Origin: Prochlorococcus sp. AG-418-G18
GTDB taxonomy: Bacteria; Cyanobacteriota; Cyanobacteriia; PCC-6307; Cyanobiaceae
Assembly: GCA_003214215.1 (NCBI GenBank)
Contig: QCLX01000012.1
Location: 1-38,618, forward strand
Reading direction: 5' to 3'
DNA: 38,618 nucleotides
Part shown: positions 1 to 8,545 of the stretch, piece by piece
Layout of the letters: every line of letters starts with the position of its first letter
How positions within the stretch are numbered: position 1 is the first letter of the stretch
Program-made: the position numbers and the translations under genes
The notes under the pieces: generated by a model
Seen by the model: the letters and a program-made list of their open reading frames with translations, nothing else
Database searches by the model: none
Told to the model about the DNA's origin: nothing

Positions 1-922
1 AAGGATTCTAAAAATTTTAGAAAAACAATCACCTGGTTTAAAAAATAACGTTGAATTAAGCGTTGGCGATATAAGAAATTTAGAATTCTTAGAAAAATTA
101 TTTGGTTCAAAAAAATCAGATCGAATAGGATTTGATGGGGTAATTCATTGTTGTGGTTTAAAAGCCGTTAATGATTCAATTTCTAATCCTATTGAATATT
201 GGGATGTCAATGTGGGAGGGACTTTAAACTTAATTAAAGTTATGAAAAATCATAATTGTAATGTACTTGTTTTTAGCAGTAGTGCTACTGTATATGGTCA
301 ACCTTCATTGATACCTATAAAAGAAAGTAAAAAGTTAGACCCTCTTAATCCATATGGTAGGACAAAAGCAGCTGTTGAAAATATTCTTTTTGATTTACAT
401 AAGGCATATCCAAAAACTTTTAGGATTGCTATTCTTCGTTACTTTAATCCAGTTGGTGCCCATGAATCAGGATTAATTGGAGAACTTCCAGTGGGAACAC
501 CAAATAATATTTTCCCATTATTAAATCAAGCTGCCTTAGGTATTAGAAAAAGATTTGAAATTTATGGTAACGACTGGCCAACAAAAGATGGTACCTGTAT
601 CAGAGATTATATTCATGTGATGGATCTAGCTAGTGGTCATTTATGTGCAATGGAGTACTTATTAGAAAATGAACCAAGTATTGAGTGTTTTAATTTAGGT
701 ACTGGATTAGGTACTAGCGTTTTAGAATTAGTTAAGGTTTTTCAAAAAGTAAATAAGGTAAATTTCCCATTTCGGTTTTGTGAAAAAAGAAAAGGAGATA
801 TAGCTGAAGCTGTTGCTGATAATTTATTAGCCAAGAAGAAATTAAATTGGGTTCCCAAAAAAGACATAAACCAAATGTGTACAGATGGATGGAGATGGTT
901 TTTAAATCATCATAATTCTTGA
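1..922 (+). CDS. galE: UDP-glucose 4-epimerase, 5' end cut by window
   Basis: Interconverts UDP-glucose and UDP-galactose for surface glycan synthesis in the cytosol. The reading frame is open from base 2, upstream of the first in-frame ATG. It encodes the family motif VIHCCGLKAV (matching the usual VIHFAGLKAV) and NVGGT before that ATG, so the gene starts outside the window. About 306 residues are visible against a usual 340-350, so only the N-terminal NAD-binding GxxGxxG part is missing. The short-chain dehydrogenase catalytic set is present: SSATVYG (Ser) and NPYGRTK (Tyr-x3-Lys), followed by RYFNPVGAH and CIRDYIHVMDLA, both typical of GalE. It is followed by a 245-base gap and then glycosyltransferases on the same strand. 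Identification as a GalE-type epimerase is very secure; exact substrate is inferred. Confidence 0.93.
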   Translation, partial: RILKILEKQSPGLKNNVELSVGDIRNLEFLEKLFGSKKSDRIGFDGVIHCCGLKAVNDSISNPIEYWDVNVGGTLNLIKVMKNHNCNVLVFSSSATVYGQPSLIPIKESKKLDPLNPYGRTKAAVENILFDLHKAYPKTFRIAILRYFNPVGAHESGLIGELPVGTPNNIFPLLNQAALGIRKRFEIYGNDWPTKDGTCIRDYIHVMDLASGHLCAMEYLLENEPSIECFNLGTGLGTSVLELVKVFQKVNKVNFPFRFCEKRKGDIAEAVADNLLAKKKLNWVPKKDINQMCTDGWRWFLNHHNS

Positions 923-1167
923 TTTTGTTTCTGCTTTCTTGTTTTCTTAAAATCTTAATGCTAATTTCTTAAGCTTATATTTTTCTATCATAATCATCTT
1001 TTAATCTTAAGCTATCCTCCTCTCAGGTATACTTTCCACTTTGTATTTCTGTTAATTTAAGTATTTGGGATGATATTAAAAATTTATTTTTCAATACTTA
1101 AATATATATTTTCAGATAGAATAATCATTATTAAAAATATTTGGATATTAAATATTCTGGTAAGCAT
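923..1167. other. intergenic gap after galE with inverted and direct repeats
   Basis: This is the longest gene-free stretch in the window (245 bases) and contains no convincing ORF. It holds an exact 9-base direct repeat (TCTTAAGCT at 967-975 and 1005-1013) and an exact 11-bp inverted repeat listed separately. A promoter for the downstream glycosyltransferase could lie here, but the A/T richness makes any single -10 call unreliable. No strong GC-stem terminator is visible after galE. Confidence 0.4.
1055..1103. repeat. 11-bp perfect inverted repeat upstream of a glycosyltransferase
   Basis: ATTTAAGTATT at 1055-1065 is the exact reverse complement of AATACTTAAAT at 1093-1103, with a 27-base spacer. 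It lies 65 bases before the ATG at 1168. It could form a transcript hairpin (terminator or leader structure) or be a binding site. The stem has only two G:C pairs, and in DNA this AT-rich chance pairing is a real alternative. Confidence 0.3.
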
Positions 1168-2115
1168 ATGAATACTGCAATTTTATTATTAATTTGGAGA
1201 CGGCCTGAACATACAAAAGAAATAATTAAATCAATTCGTAAAATATCACCGAAGAGAATATATGTTTCATCTGATGGACCAATAGAAAATGATATTAAGA
1301 ATAAAAAGTTAGTTGAATTAACTAGAGAAATTGTATCAAGAGAAATAAATTGGGAATGTACCATAAAAACAAATTATTTAAAAGTCAATAAAGGATGTAA
1401 AATAGCGGTCTCTGATGGTATAACTTGGTTTTTTAGTCATGAGGAGGAAGGAATTATTCTTGAAGATGATTGCCTTCCAAATAAAGATTTCTATTATTTC
1501 TGTGAATCAATACTAAAAAAATATCGTAATGATCATAGAATTTGGGCAGTTTGTGGCAATGGGTATCAAAATAACAAAATTATTAATAAAAATAGTTACT
1601 TTTTCAGTAGATATGTTGATGTTTGGGGATGGGCTACTTGGAAGAGATGCTGGGACCGATATGATCGTGATATCGTCACTTGGAAAGATAATAAATCTTT
1701 GTTGAAGTTAAAAGATTTGTTTAGAAATAATAGAGAATTTAAATATTGGAAAATTATTTTTGATGATCTTTATTTTAAAAATAAGCCTGATACTTGGGAT
1801 TATCAGTGGCAATATTTATGTTTTATGAATTCCGGAATGATATGTATGCCATATACAAATCTTGTTGAAAATATTGGCTTTGATAAAGATGCAACTCACA
1901 CAAAAAATTTTCCGATAACTCTTGATAACAATATTAACAAAATAGGTAAGATGACATTTCCTTTGAAGCATCCAAATGAATTTGTAAGATCAAAGAATTG
2001 TGATAATTATCTTCAAAATATATTTTATTCTGGCTATCCAGTTTTATCAATAAGTGGCATAAAACTTAGAATAAAAAAATTTATATCTAAAGTGAAAAAA
2101 CTATTTTTTAATTGA
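1168..2115 (+). CDS. HlpA-like glycosyltransferase
   Basis: A predicted soluble sugar transferase of the kind often labelled 'hemolytic protein HlpA-like' in cyanobacterial surface-glycan clusters; the fold is that of a nucleotide-sugar (GT-A) transferase. The N-terminus begins a beta strand at once (AILLLIWRRPEH). There is an SSDGP segment near residue 35, an acidic EDD near residue 98 as the likely metal/sugar-nucleotide site, and WGWATW near residue 152. Near the C-terminus is DATHTKN. An in-frame TTG lies nine codons upstream at 1141, but ATG 1168 puts the first strand at the N-terminus as in its paralogue at 17945, so I prefer ATG. It overlaps or abuts the next gene. Sugar donor and acceptor are unknown. 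Confidence 0.75.
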   Translation: MNTAILLLIWRRPEHTKEIIKSIRKISPKRIYVSSDGPIENDIKNKKLVELTREIVSREINWECTIKTNYLKVNKGCKIAVSDGITWFFSHEEEGIILEDDCLPNKDFYYFCESILKKYRNDHRIWAVCGNGYQNNKIINKNSYFFSRYVDVWGWATWKRCWDRYDRDIVTWKDNKSLLKLKDLFRNNREFKYWKIIFDDLYFKNKPDTWDYQWQYLCFMNSGMICMPYTNLVENIGFDKDATHTKNFPITLDNNINKIGKMTFPLKHPNEFVRSKNCDNYLQNIFYSGYPVLSISGIKLRIKKFISKVKKLFFN

Positions 2116-2117
2116 TA

Positions 2118-3350
2118 ATGTTAAAGTTTATAAGAATATTTTTAAATAAAAAAAATACACAGACTTGTTATAGATTACTATTATCTTTTTTTATTTTCAT
2201 GTGGGAAAAAATAAAAAGATTAATCAAATTTATTTATCAATTAGTTGCGATTTTATTACGCAAGACTATATCCATAAAAAAATTAATAAAGAGAGGAGAA
2301 GCGAGTTCGGAAAAAATTTTTGAAGGACACTGGTATTGTTTACCAGAAAAAAATGATATCAATAATCAAAGATTTAAATATGTCCCTTTTGGTAAATACT
2401 ATGTTCCTGAGTATTTTATTTATATTATAAAAAATGCTTTTATACAAGCTGGAACAAATAACATATTTTCTTCAAGGGGCAAAAGAATTACGGATATAAA
2501 TTTTCAAAAATTACCTTTTGATTATAAGGTAATTTTCAAACATAGAAATTTAGATTTTTTTTATATCAAAGGTACTTTATTAATCCTAGGCATTGGAGAA
2601 ATAGAAAAAAACTATAGCCATGTTTGGACAGAGTTTGCTGCTAGAGCATATGCAACTAAATTATCGAAAATTAAATATGACTATATTTTGGTTGATTCTG
2701 ATAGTAAATTTCTTCAAGAGATCTTAAAACTAATTGGTTTACCTCTTAAAAAGGTAATTTGCAGTAAAAAATATAAATATATTAAAGCCAAAAAGTTAAT
2801 TTATCCTGAATTAATATCAAACTTTAAAGAATATTATTTGAATGGAATTCATGTTTATCATAGAAAGTATTTACCTTCATGGTTAAATTCACTATATCAA
2901 GATGTTTCGAAAAATATAAAATCTTCAAACTTGAATATTGCTCATAAGAAGATTTATATTAGTAGAAAAAATAAAAGGGAAAGAAGAATTATCAATGAAA
3001 TTAATCTAATAAGTACTCTTGATAAACTAGGATTTAAGGTGATATATTTTGAAGACTACACTGTTTCAGATCAGATAAAAATTGTAAAAAATGCAACTCA
3101 AATAATTGGCATTCATGGTGCTGGTTTTGTAAATATAAACTTCTGTAGAAAAGCTACAAATATTCTTGAGTTATTTCCTTTTTATTATCAATGTGCATTT
3201 TTTTATATGCATGCGAGAGAGTGTGGTCTTAAATATGATTTTTATATCGGAAAAACAACCAACAAAATATGGAAAAAAAGTCCCATTATGGAGGACTTTT
3301 ACGTGGATACAAAAATTATAAAGGATTTTATTGAAAGTAATTGGAATTAA
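2118..3350 (+). CDS. GT61-family (DUF563) glycosyltransferase
   Basis: Likely transfers a sugar (xylose or GlcNAc in known family members) during capsule/O-antigen assembly. The diagnostic part is the C-terminal half: KKIYISRK, then NATQIIGIHGAGFVNINFC near residues 325-345 and NILELFPF, the usual DUF563 signature. The first 60 or so residues are very basic and hydrophobic in patches (LLLSFFIFMWEKI), suggesting membrane association or an N-terminal anchor. A TTG at 2112 overlapping the previous stop is possible, but the ATG at 2118 is two codons in and more conventional. It is the last plus-strand gene before a convergent manC, with an inverted repeat between them. Family confident; specificity unknown. 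Confidence 0.75.
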   Translation: MLKFIRIFLNKKNTQTCYRLLLSFFIFMWEKIKRLIKFIYQLVAILLRKTISIKKLIKRGEASSEKIFEGHWYCLPEKNDINNQRFKYVPFGKYYVPEYFIYIIKNAFIQAGTNNIFSSRGKRITDINFQKLPFDYKVIFKHRNLDFFYIKGTLLILGIGEIEKNYSHVWTEFAARAYATKLSKIKYDYILVDSDSKFLQEILKLIGLPLKKVICSKKYKYIKAKKLIYPELISNFKEYYLNGIHVYHRKYLPSWLNSLYQDVSKNIKSSNLNIAHKKIYISRKNKRERRIINEINLISTLDKLGFKVIYFEDYTVSDQIKIVKNATQIIGIHGAGFVNINFCRKATNILELFPFYYQCAFFYMHARECGLKYDFYIGKTTNKIWKKSPIMEDFYVDTKIIKDFIESNWN

Positions 3351-3433
3351 AAATTACTAAATCAATTCCTTATTGAAGTTTTAAAAAGGATTTAGATATT
3401 ATTAAAGTTACTATTTATAAGATTTAGTAATTT
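3351..3433. terminator. long-loop inverted repeat between convergent genes
   Basis: AAATTACTAAATC at 3351-3363 is the exact reverse complement of GATTTAGTAATTT at 3421-3433, which runs straight into a T tract on the plus strand. The left arm starts directly after the stop codon of the GT61 gene, and manC converges from the right, so a shared terminator is plausible. The 57-base loop is longer than normal and the stem has only three G:C pairs, so this is a candidate, not a firm call. A nearby AAGGATTTAG at 3387-3396 could pair competitively with part of the left arm. Confidence 0.4.
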
Positions 3434-3468
3434 TTTTAGTTTATTTTAGTAAAGTCTTGTTCATCATT

Positions 3469-4947
3469 TTATTTAATTTCATTATTTCTTCCATACAAAT
3501 CATCGAATCTAATTATGTCATCTTCTCCTAAATAATCACCACTCTGTACTTCAATCAAAGCAAGTTTAATTTTGCCAGGATTAGATAATCGGTGTTTCGC
3601 ACCTAGTGGAATAAAAGTACTTTGATTTTCAGAAAGAATGAAAATTTTTTCATTAATTTGAACACGAGCTGTCCCCTCAACTACGGTCCAATGTTCAGCT
3701 CTGTGATTATGCATCTGAAGTGAAAGAGTTGAACCTGGATTTACTTCTATTCTTTTAACTTGCCATCTTTTATCTTGTATTAAAGAAATATAGTTGCCCC
3801 ACGGCCTGTAGATCTTTTTATGGAGTACCCCTTCTTCAAACCCGTTAAATTCAAGATTTGATACAACTGACTTTAAATGATCTGAATTTTTTTTATCAGA
3901 GATGAGAATCGCATCCTGGGTTTCAATTACTATTAAATTTTTTAAACCAAGGGTTACTAAAAGTCTATTTTCACTTCTTATATAACAGTCTTTTGAATCA
4001 TTATCTACCACTTTACCTTTAATAACATTACCTGAAGAATCCTTTTCTTCTTTAGCCCATAAAGATTTCCAGCTACCAATATCACTCCAGCCAGCATCTA
4101 AAGGTATTACTATGCCTAGATTTGTTTTTTCCATGACAGCTATATCAATTGGTATATTTGGTGATTTTGAAAATTCGCTAGGATCAATTCTTATAAAGTC
4201 AAGATCATTAACATTTTTACTAATTGCTTTATTACATTGATCTAATACCAAAGGAGCATGTTTTTTAAGTTCTTTCAAAATTAGGCTGGTTTTAAAAATA
4301 AACATTCCGCTATTCCAAGTAAATTTATTACTTTTAATAAATTTCATTGCTAATTCTTTGTCAGGTTTTTCAATGAATTTTTTAATTTCTGATCCATTAA
4401 TTTCACCTTTCTTAAAGATAGATTCACTTTCTATATATCCATATCCTGATTCTGGATATTCAGGAATTATTCCAAAAGTTACTAGTTTATCTTTCTCTGC
4501 GTAACTAATACCCTTTTTTAAAACTTTTTGAAAAATAGTAATTTCTTCAATGATATGATCAGCAGAAAGAATTAATAAAAGAGTATCTTCTTCAAAAAAT
4601 TCTTGAGCTTTTATTGCTCCTAATGCTATTGCAGGCGCAGTATTTCTACCCTCATTTTCTAGAATTATAGCTTTTGGTTTTACTCCTATTTCTCTCATCT
4701 GCTCAGCCACTATAAATCTATGTTCTTGATTGCAAATAATAATTGGATCATCTAAGCCTTCTAATCCTAATAGTCGTTGGTGGGTGTTTTGTAATAAAGA
4801 ATTTTTATTCTCTCCATATAGAGATAAAAATTGTTTTGGATAACTTTTTCTTGATAAAGGCCAAAGCCTCGTACCTTTACCTCCGCATAAAATTAAAGGG
4901 ATAACTTTTATCATTTTTTTACTATGAGAAGATTTTTTAATTTTCAC
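3469..4947 (-). CDS. manC: mannose-1-phosphate guanylyltransferase / mannose-6-phosphate isomerase
   Basis: Bifunctional enzyme: isomerises fructose-6-P to mannose-6-P and makes GDP-mannose from mannose-1-P and GTP in the cytosol. The N-terminal nucleotidyltransferase domain carries GGKGTRLWPLSR (about residues 22-33) and YPKQF, with FIEKPD as a further family element. The C-terminal type II isomerase cupin (about 375-485) shows RPWGNY, QMHNHRAEHW and FIPLGAKHRL with the metal-binding His residues in place. Length 492 is slightly above the usual 460-480 because of a short basic N-terminal lead; a second ATG at codon 12 (4914) is an alternative start. It ends the minus-strand block starting at 12095 and supplies GDP-mannose for Gmd elsewhere in the window. 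The phosphomannomutase needed between its two steps is not visible here. Confidence 0.95.
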   Translation of the reverse strand: MKIKKSSHSKKMIKVIPLILCGGKGTRLWPLSRKSYPKQFLSLYGENKNSLLQNTHQRLLGLEGLDDPIIICNQEHRFIVAEQMREIGVKPKAIILENEGRNTAPAIALGAIKAQEFFEEDTLLLILSADHIIEEITIFQKVLKKGISYAEKDKLVTFGIIPEYPESGYGYIESESIFKKGEINGSEIKKFIEKPDKELAMKFIKSNKFTWNSGMFIFKTSLILKELKKHAPLVLDQCNKAISKNVNDLDFIRIDPSEFSKSPNIPIDIAVMEKTNLGIVIPLDAGWSDIGSWKSLWAKEEKDSSGNVIKGKVVDNDSKDCYIRSENRLLVTLGLKNLIVIETQDAILISDKKNSDHLKSVVSNLEFNGFEEGVLHKKIYRPWGNYISLIQDKRWQVKRIEVNPGSTLSLQMHNHRAEHWTVVEGTARVQINEKIFILSENQSTFIPLGAKHRLSNPGKIKLALIEVQSGDYLGEDDIIRFDDLYGRNNEIK

Positions 4948-4966
4948 CTATATTTTCCTTTTGAAA

Positions 4967-6199
4967 TTATTCTCTTATTTTAAAATTACTATATTTCTGA
5001 ATAAATGGGATTATGATCTTCTCTAAAGAATCAAGTCGATAATAATTTTTACTTTTATTTGCCACTTCATATCCCTTATTTATTAATTCCTTTCTTAGGT
5101 GTTTATTTTCAAGTAATTTTAAAAGACACTCAGATAATGTATCGGGATCATTTAAATCTATTAATAATGCCGCATCACCAACTTGATCTCTTAACCCCAT
5201 TAAATCTGGATAAATTACTGGCACACCTAAATTAAAAGCTTCTAATGGAGGCAGATTTGTTGGGCCAAAGAAAGTTGGCATTACCAAAGCGATTGAGTTT
5301 TTATAAAGCATAACTAATTCTTCATCTGAAACAAAATCTGTAAAAAATAATCTATCTTGTATTTTTAGCTCGTTTGCATATGATTTAATTCTTTTTTTGT
5401 TTCCTTTATCTTCTCCTGAGAAAACCATACTTAATTTAATATTATGTTTTTCCTGAAGAATATATATGCCCTTCAATATAAAAAAATGATTTTTATGTGG
5501 CCAAAATTGAGCAGGATAAAAAATATATTTATTTTTAATTTTATCTTTATAGGATGTATTAAATGACTTATTATTTTTAGCTGATTTGACTTTGTACATG
5601 GGCTCAAATGGTATTACGCATATTCTCTCTTCTTCAATATTATATTTCTTTGATAAATTTAATTTTCCATATTCTGAGTCAACAATAATTGATATTGCTC
5701 TCTTGGTAGCATAATTTATTCTTAGTTCTCGATTTTCGAATTCCCCTTTTAATTTTATTTCTGGAAACTCTACATGATCTCTATGGCATAGATCCCATAT
5801 TGTAAAGATAAAGTTTATTTTCTCCAGATCTAATGCAAATCTTGATGGTGAAATAAAGTAAACTAGATCTATTTGTTTTTTTGCTAAAAATGACTCAAAG
5901 AAGTTTGTATCAATTATTAATTTTAATAATTTATATATAACTCTATATTTAGCAGTCGTTTTAATATATAAATATAATTTTTTTATTAAAGAAATATTTA
6001 TTAATTCAGAATCAATCCCGTTTTCTTGTAGTTTATTTGCTAATTTTCTTTTTGTATGAAAAACCGATATTTTTGCTAATTTGGGATTAATTTTTAAAGC
6101 TAAAATTGCAGCATTTAATCCTTGTTGATAACCTCCTCCGGAGGAGACCTCTTGATCAAAAATTAGAGCAATATTTATTGGGTTTTCAAATGTATTCAT
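4967..6199 (-). CDS. GT4-family glycosyltransferase
   Basis: Retaining GT-B glycosyltransferase (group 1), probably adding mannose or a derived sugar from a GDP donor on the cytosolic face. The N-terminal domain starts NIALIFDQEVSSGGGYQQG, a typical acceptor-side glycine-rich loop. The C-terminal donor domain shows YPAQFWPHKNH near residue 230, VMPTFFGPTNLPPLEAF near 325 (the acidic motif of the family) and GVPVIYPDLMG. Length 410 is normal. Its ATG overlaps the stop of the upstream aminotransferase gene by one base (TAATG), so the two are probably translationally coupled. Specificity is inferred only from context. Confidence 0.85.
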   Translation of the reverse strand: MNTFENPINIALIFDQEVSSGGGYQQGLNAAILALKINPKLAKISVFHTKRKLANKLQENGIDSELINISLIKKLYLYIKTTAKYRVIYKLLKLIIDTNFFESFLAKKQIDLVYFISPSRFALDLEKINFIFTIWDLCHRDHVEFPEIKLKGEFENRELRINYATKRAISIIVDSEYGKLNLSKKYNIEEERICVIPFEPMYKVKSAKNNKSFNTSYKDKIKNKYIFYPAQFWPHKNHFFILKGIYILQEKHNIKLSMVFSGEDKGNKKRIKSYANELKIQDRLFFTDFVSDEELVMLYKNSIALVMPTFFGPTNLPPLEAFNLGVPVIYPDLMGLRDQVGDAALLIDLNDPDTLSECLLKLLENKHLRKELINKGYEVANKSKNYYRLDSLEKIIIPFIQKYSNFKIRE

Positions 6200-7314
6200 T
6201 ATTGAATAAAATTCTTGAGGACCTCTGATACTTTCTTGATATTTTCAAATTTTAAATTAAGACCACTTGGTAAATAAAAACCTTTTTTATAGAGGTCCTC
6301 AGAAATAGGAAAAGGTTTGTTATCAAATATGCCCATCTCTTTGAAAACGGGTTGTTTGTGCATTGGATAAAAAAATGGTCTAGTACCAATATTAGAAACC
6401 TTTAATTTGCCCATTATTTCCTCTGCTGTTGAAATCTCAGAATTAATTAAAATACCATAAACCCAATAAATATTTTCAGCATAACTAGTTTTTTTTAGAG
6501 GAGTTTCTAAACCTCTTATACCCTCAAGGAATTGATTATAGATTTCCCCATTTTTAATTTTAACTTTAATTATTGATTCTAGTTTTTCTAATTGTGCTAT
6601 TCCTAGTGCTGCTTGTAAATTAGTCATCCTATAATTCCATCCCAATTCTTCATGAATAAAGCGTTTGTTTTTTTGAAAACATAAATTTCTAAGTGATTTA
6701 CACCTATTACTTATTTGTATATCATTAGTAACAACCATCCCCCCCTCACCTGTAGTGATCTGTTTATTTGGATAAAAACTAAATGTACTTATATGTCCAA
6801 ATGATCCACATGGATTATTTTTATATTTAGCACCTATTAATTCTGCTGCGTCCTCAATCACAATTAATTTGTATTTGTTAGCTATTTCTAGAAGAGGATC
6901 CATATCGACTGGTAAGCCATAAATATGAACAGCCATTATTGCGACAGTTTTTGAAGTTATTGATGCCTCTATTTCTTTAACATTCATATTCCATGTCTTT
7001 GGATCTGCATCAATAAGTACAGGTTTTGCTCCTCTTCTTATTACTGAGGAAGCACATGAGATTATTGTAAAAGTTGGCATTATTACTTCATCGCCTGGAC
7101 CTATATTTAGAGATGCGACTGCCAAATCTAATGCGGCAGTACCACTAGAGCAAGAAATACCATATTTTCGATTAACTTTATTACTAAAGGAATTTTCAAA
7201 TCTTTCTACAAATGGTCCTTCAGATGAGATCCATCCAGTATCAATACATTCTATTAAAAGTTCTTTTTCCCTTTCACCTAAGGAAGGCTCGTTTACTGGT
7301 ATAAATTTATCCAT
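6199..7314 (-). CDS. DegT/DnrJ/EryC1 sugar aminotransferase, GDP-perosamine synthase-like
   Basis: PLP enzyme that aminates a keto-sugar nucleotide. In residues of the 371-aa product: GWISSEGPFVERFE near 27-40, SCSSGTAALDLA near 54-65, EDAAE at 154-158 (Asp contacting the PLP ring) and FYPNKQITTGEGG with the Schiff-base Lys at 184. RPFFYPMHKQP near the C-terminus closely recalls perosamine synthases (RfbE/Per), which act on GDP-4-keto-6-deoxymannose, the Gmd product; gmd is in this window. The frame is open further upstream to 7416, but that extension lies inside the preceding methyltransferase gene and lacks family resemblance, so ATG 7314 (MDKFIPVNEPS) is the start, giving an 8-base overlap. 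GDP-perosamine synthase is likely; a related amino-sugar product is possible. Confidence 0.88.
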   Translation of the reverse strand: MDKFIPVNEPSLGEREKELLIECIDTGWISSEGPFVERFENSFSNKVNRKYGISCSSGTAALDLAVASLNIGPGDEVIMPTFTIISCASSVIRRGAKPVLIDADPKTWNMNVKEIEASITSKTVAIMAVHIYGLPVDMDPLLEIANKYKLIVIEDAAELIGAKYKNNPCGSFGHISTFSFYPNKQITTGEGGMVVTNDIQISNRCKSLRNLCFQKNKRFIHEELGWNYRMTNLQAALGIAQLEKLESIIKVKIKNGEIYNQFLEGIRGLETPLKKTSYAENIYWVYGILINSEISTAEEIMGKLKVSNIGTRPFFYPMHKQPVFKEMGIFDNKPFPISEDLYKKGFYLPSGLNLKFENIKKVSEVLKNFIQ

Positions 7315-8056
7315 TTTTTTTAAAAATAAAGTATATTCCCCAAGTATCAAGTGATGGATTTGCACCAGTAAGTAATTCTTTAAAATCAATAACTTCAAAG
7401 CCAGTCTTTTGTGCAAAAAATTTTAATTCTGGAATCGAGAAATATCTCATTGGATGTATCTCTTCTGTTATTTTTAATTGATTTGAATTAGAATTTAAAT
7501 CATAAAATGTATATTTTACATTGACTTGATTATTATTAACTAATAACTCTGGCTCAGCGATTCTTGTTATGTAGTTACTTTCAGTTTTAATTTTTTTAAC
7601 TCTAATTGTTGGCTTTTGATGAAGAACTGCCGGACCATACCATACGTCAAATAAAAATAAACCATTTTCTTCAAGGCTCTCATAGGCAGTTTTAAAAACA
7701 GACAATAAACTCTCATTTGACACTTGATAACTTATTACATGAAATAATGAAATCACACTATCAAACTTTTCTCGAAGTTTGAATTTCGTTATATCTCCTT
7801 GCCTACATTCAAAATTTTTAATTTTTTCTGCAGAATTTATCATTTGAATACTTTTTTCAATGCCAAGTATCTTATAACCAAATTCTGATAATATTTTCGC
7901 ATGTTTTCCTGTCCCACATCCAAGTTCTAATAGCCTTTTACCTTTTATATTATTCTCTATAAGTTTTTCATGGATGCATCTAGCTTCATTTGCATAATCT
8001 TTATCTTTATAAAAAAGATCATAATATTCGCCTGAATTAAAAAGTGTATTTTTCAC
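7307..8056 (-). CDS. class I SAM-dependent methyltransferase
   Basis: Probably methylates a sugar or sugar nucleotide. The SAM-binding motif I is LLELGCGTGKHAKIL (about residues 42-56), followed by GIEKSIQMI (acidic ribose-binding Glu) and later DSVISLFHVISY and LFLFDVWYG, all typical of the Rossmann-like fold. Length 249 matches sugar N-methyltransferases. The start is GTG at 8056, overlapping the stop of the cupin gene by one base (TAGTG), and its end overlaps the aminotransferase by 8 bases. The tight link to the aminotransferase suggests it may N-methylate the amino sugar; that is inference. Confidence 0.8.
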   Translation of the reverse strand: MKNTLFNSGEYYDLFYKDKDYANEARCIHEKLIENNIKGKRLLELGCGTGKHAKILSEFGYKILGIEKSIQMINSAEKIKNFECRQGDITKFKLREKFDSVISLFHVISYQVSNESLLSVFKTAYESLEENGLFLFDVWYGPAVLHQKPTIRVKKIKTESNYITRIAEPELLVNNNQVNVKYTFYDLNSNSNQLKITEEIHPMRYFSIPELKFFAQKTGFEVIDFKELLTGANPSLDTWGIYFIFKKNG

Positions 8057-8529
8057 TATTCAATAATAATTTTATTTTTCGAAACGAATTCGAATCTAGA
8101 TTTATCAATATTACCAGCGAAAGGACCTTGCTTGACCTCTATTATTTCAGAGTCTTCAAGCATTTCAAATCCGTGGCCGCCAAAAGAAAGTAAAATTACA
8201 TCACCAGTGTGCAATATTTTACTTTTTAAGTATGTTTTATCAGCTTTATAGAAATCAACTCTAACTAGCCCTCTTTTTATGAAAAGGACCTCTTGAGTGT
8301 AATTAATAGTTCGTTCAACTTCGTTGTGAATGTGTGGTTGAATTTTATATCCCTTATTTCTATTCATATAACCTAATTGCTGAGAAAAATTAGAAGGGGT
8401 AAAAAAGTTAATACCTTCTTTCTTATAGGAAGTTCTGAGAATTATTGCTAAAAGTTTTTCATCTTCAAAAATGTGTTCAATATAACTTCTTTGATCTGTA
8501 TTATTGAGATGATTATAAGATTCAGGCAT
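8056..8529 (-). CDS. small cupin-fold protein
   Basis: A 157-residue single-domain protein with a cupin pattern: PHIHNE with His66 and His68 as probable metal ligands, VLFIKRGLVRVDFY as the following strands, then GDVILLSFGGHGFEML as the second conserved cupin box. Similar-sized cupins in sugar clusters include sugar-nucleotide ketoisomerases (FdtA/QdtA) and epimerases, so a role in shaping the keto-sugar before amination is possible. It is also possible that it is a regulator-like or lyase cupin; no motif decides. It is coupled directly to the methyltransferase downstream (TAGTG) and follows the ABC transporter by 16 bases. Cupin fold is likely, function unknown. Confidence 0.65.
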   Translation of the reverse strand: MPESYNHLNNTDQRSYIEHIFEDEKLLAIILRTSYKKEGINFFTPSNFSQQLGYMNRNKGYKIQPHIHNEVERTINYTQEVLFIKRGLVRVDFYKADKTYLKSKILHTGDVILLSFGGHGFEMLEDSEIIEVKQGPFAGNIDKSRFEFVSKNKIIIE

Positions 8530-8545
8530 TTAAATTAAAAAATAT

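Noticed and set aside
7315-7416. 34-codon N-terminal extension of the DegT aminotransferase
   Set aside because: It lies inside the methyltransferase gene, has no family resemblance, and the ATG at 7314 starts exactly where perosamine synthases start.
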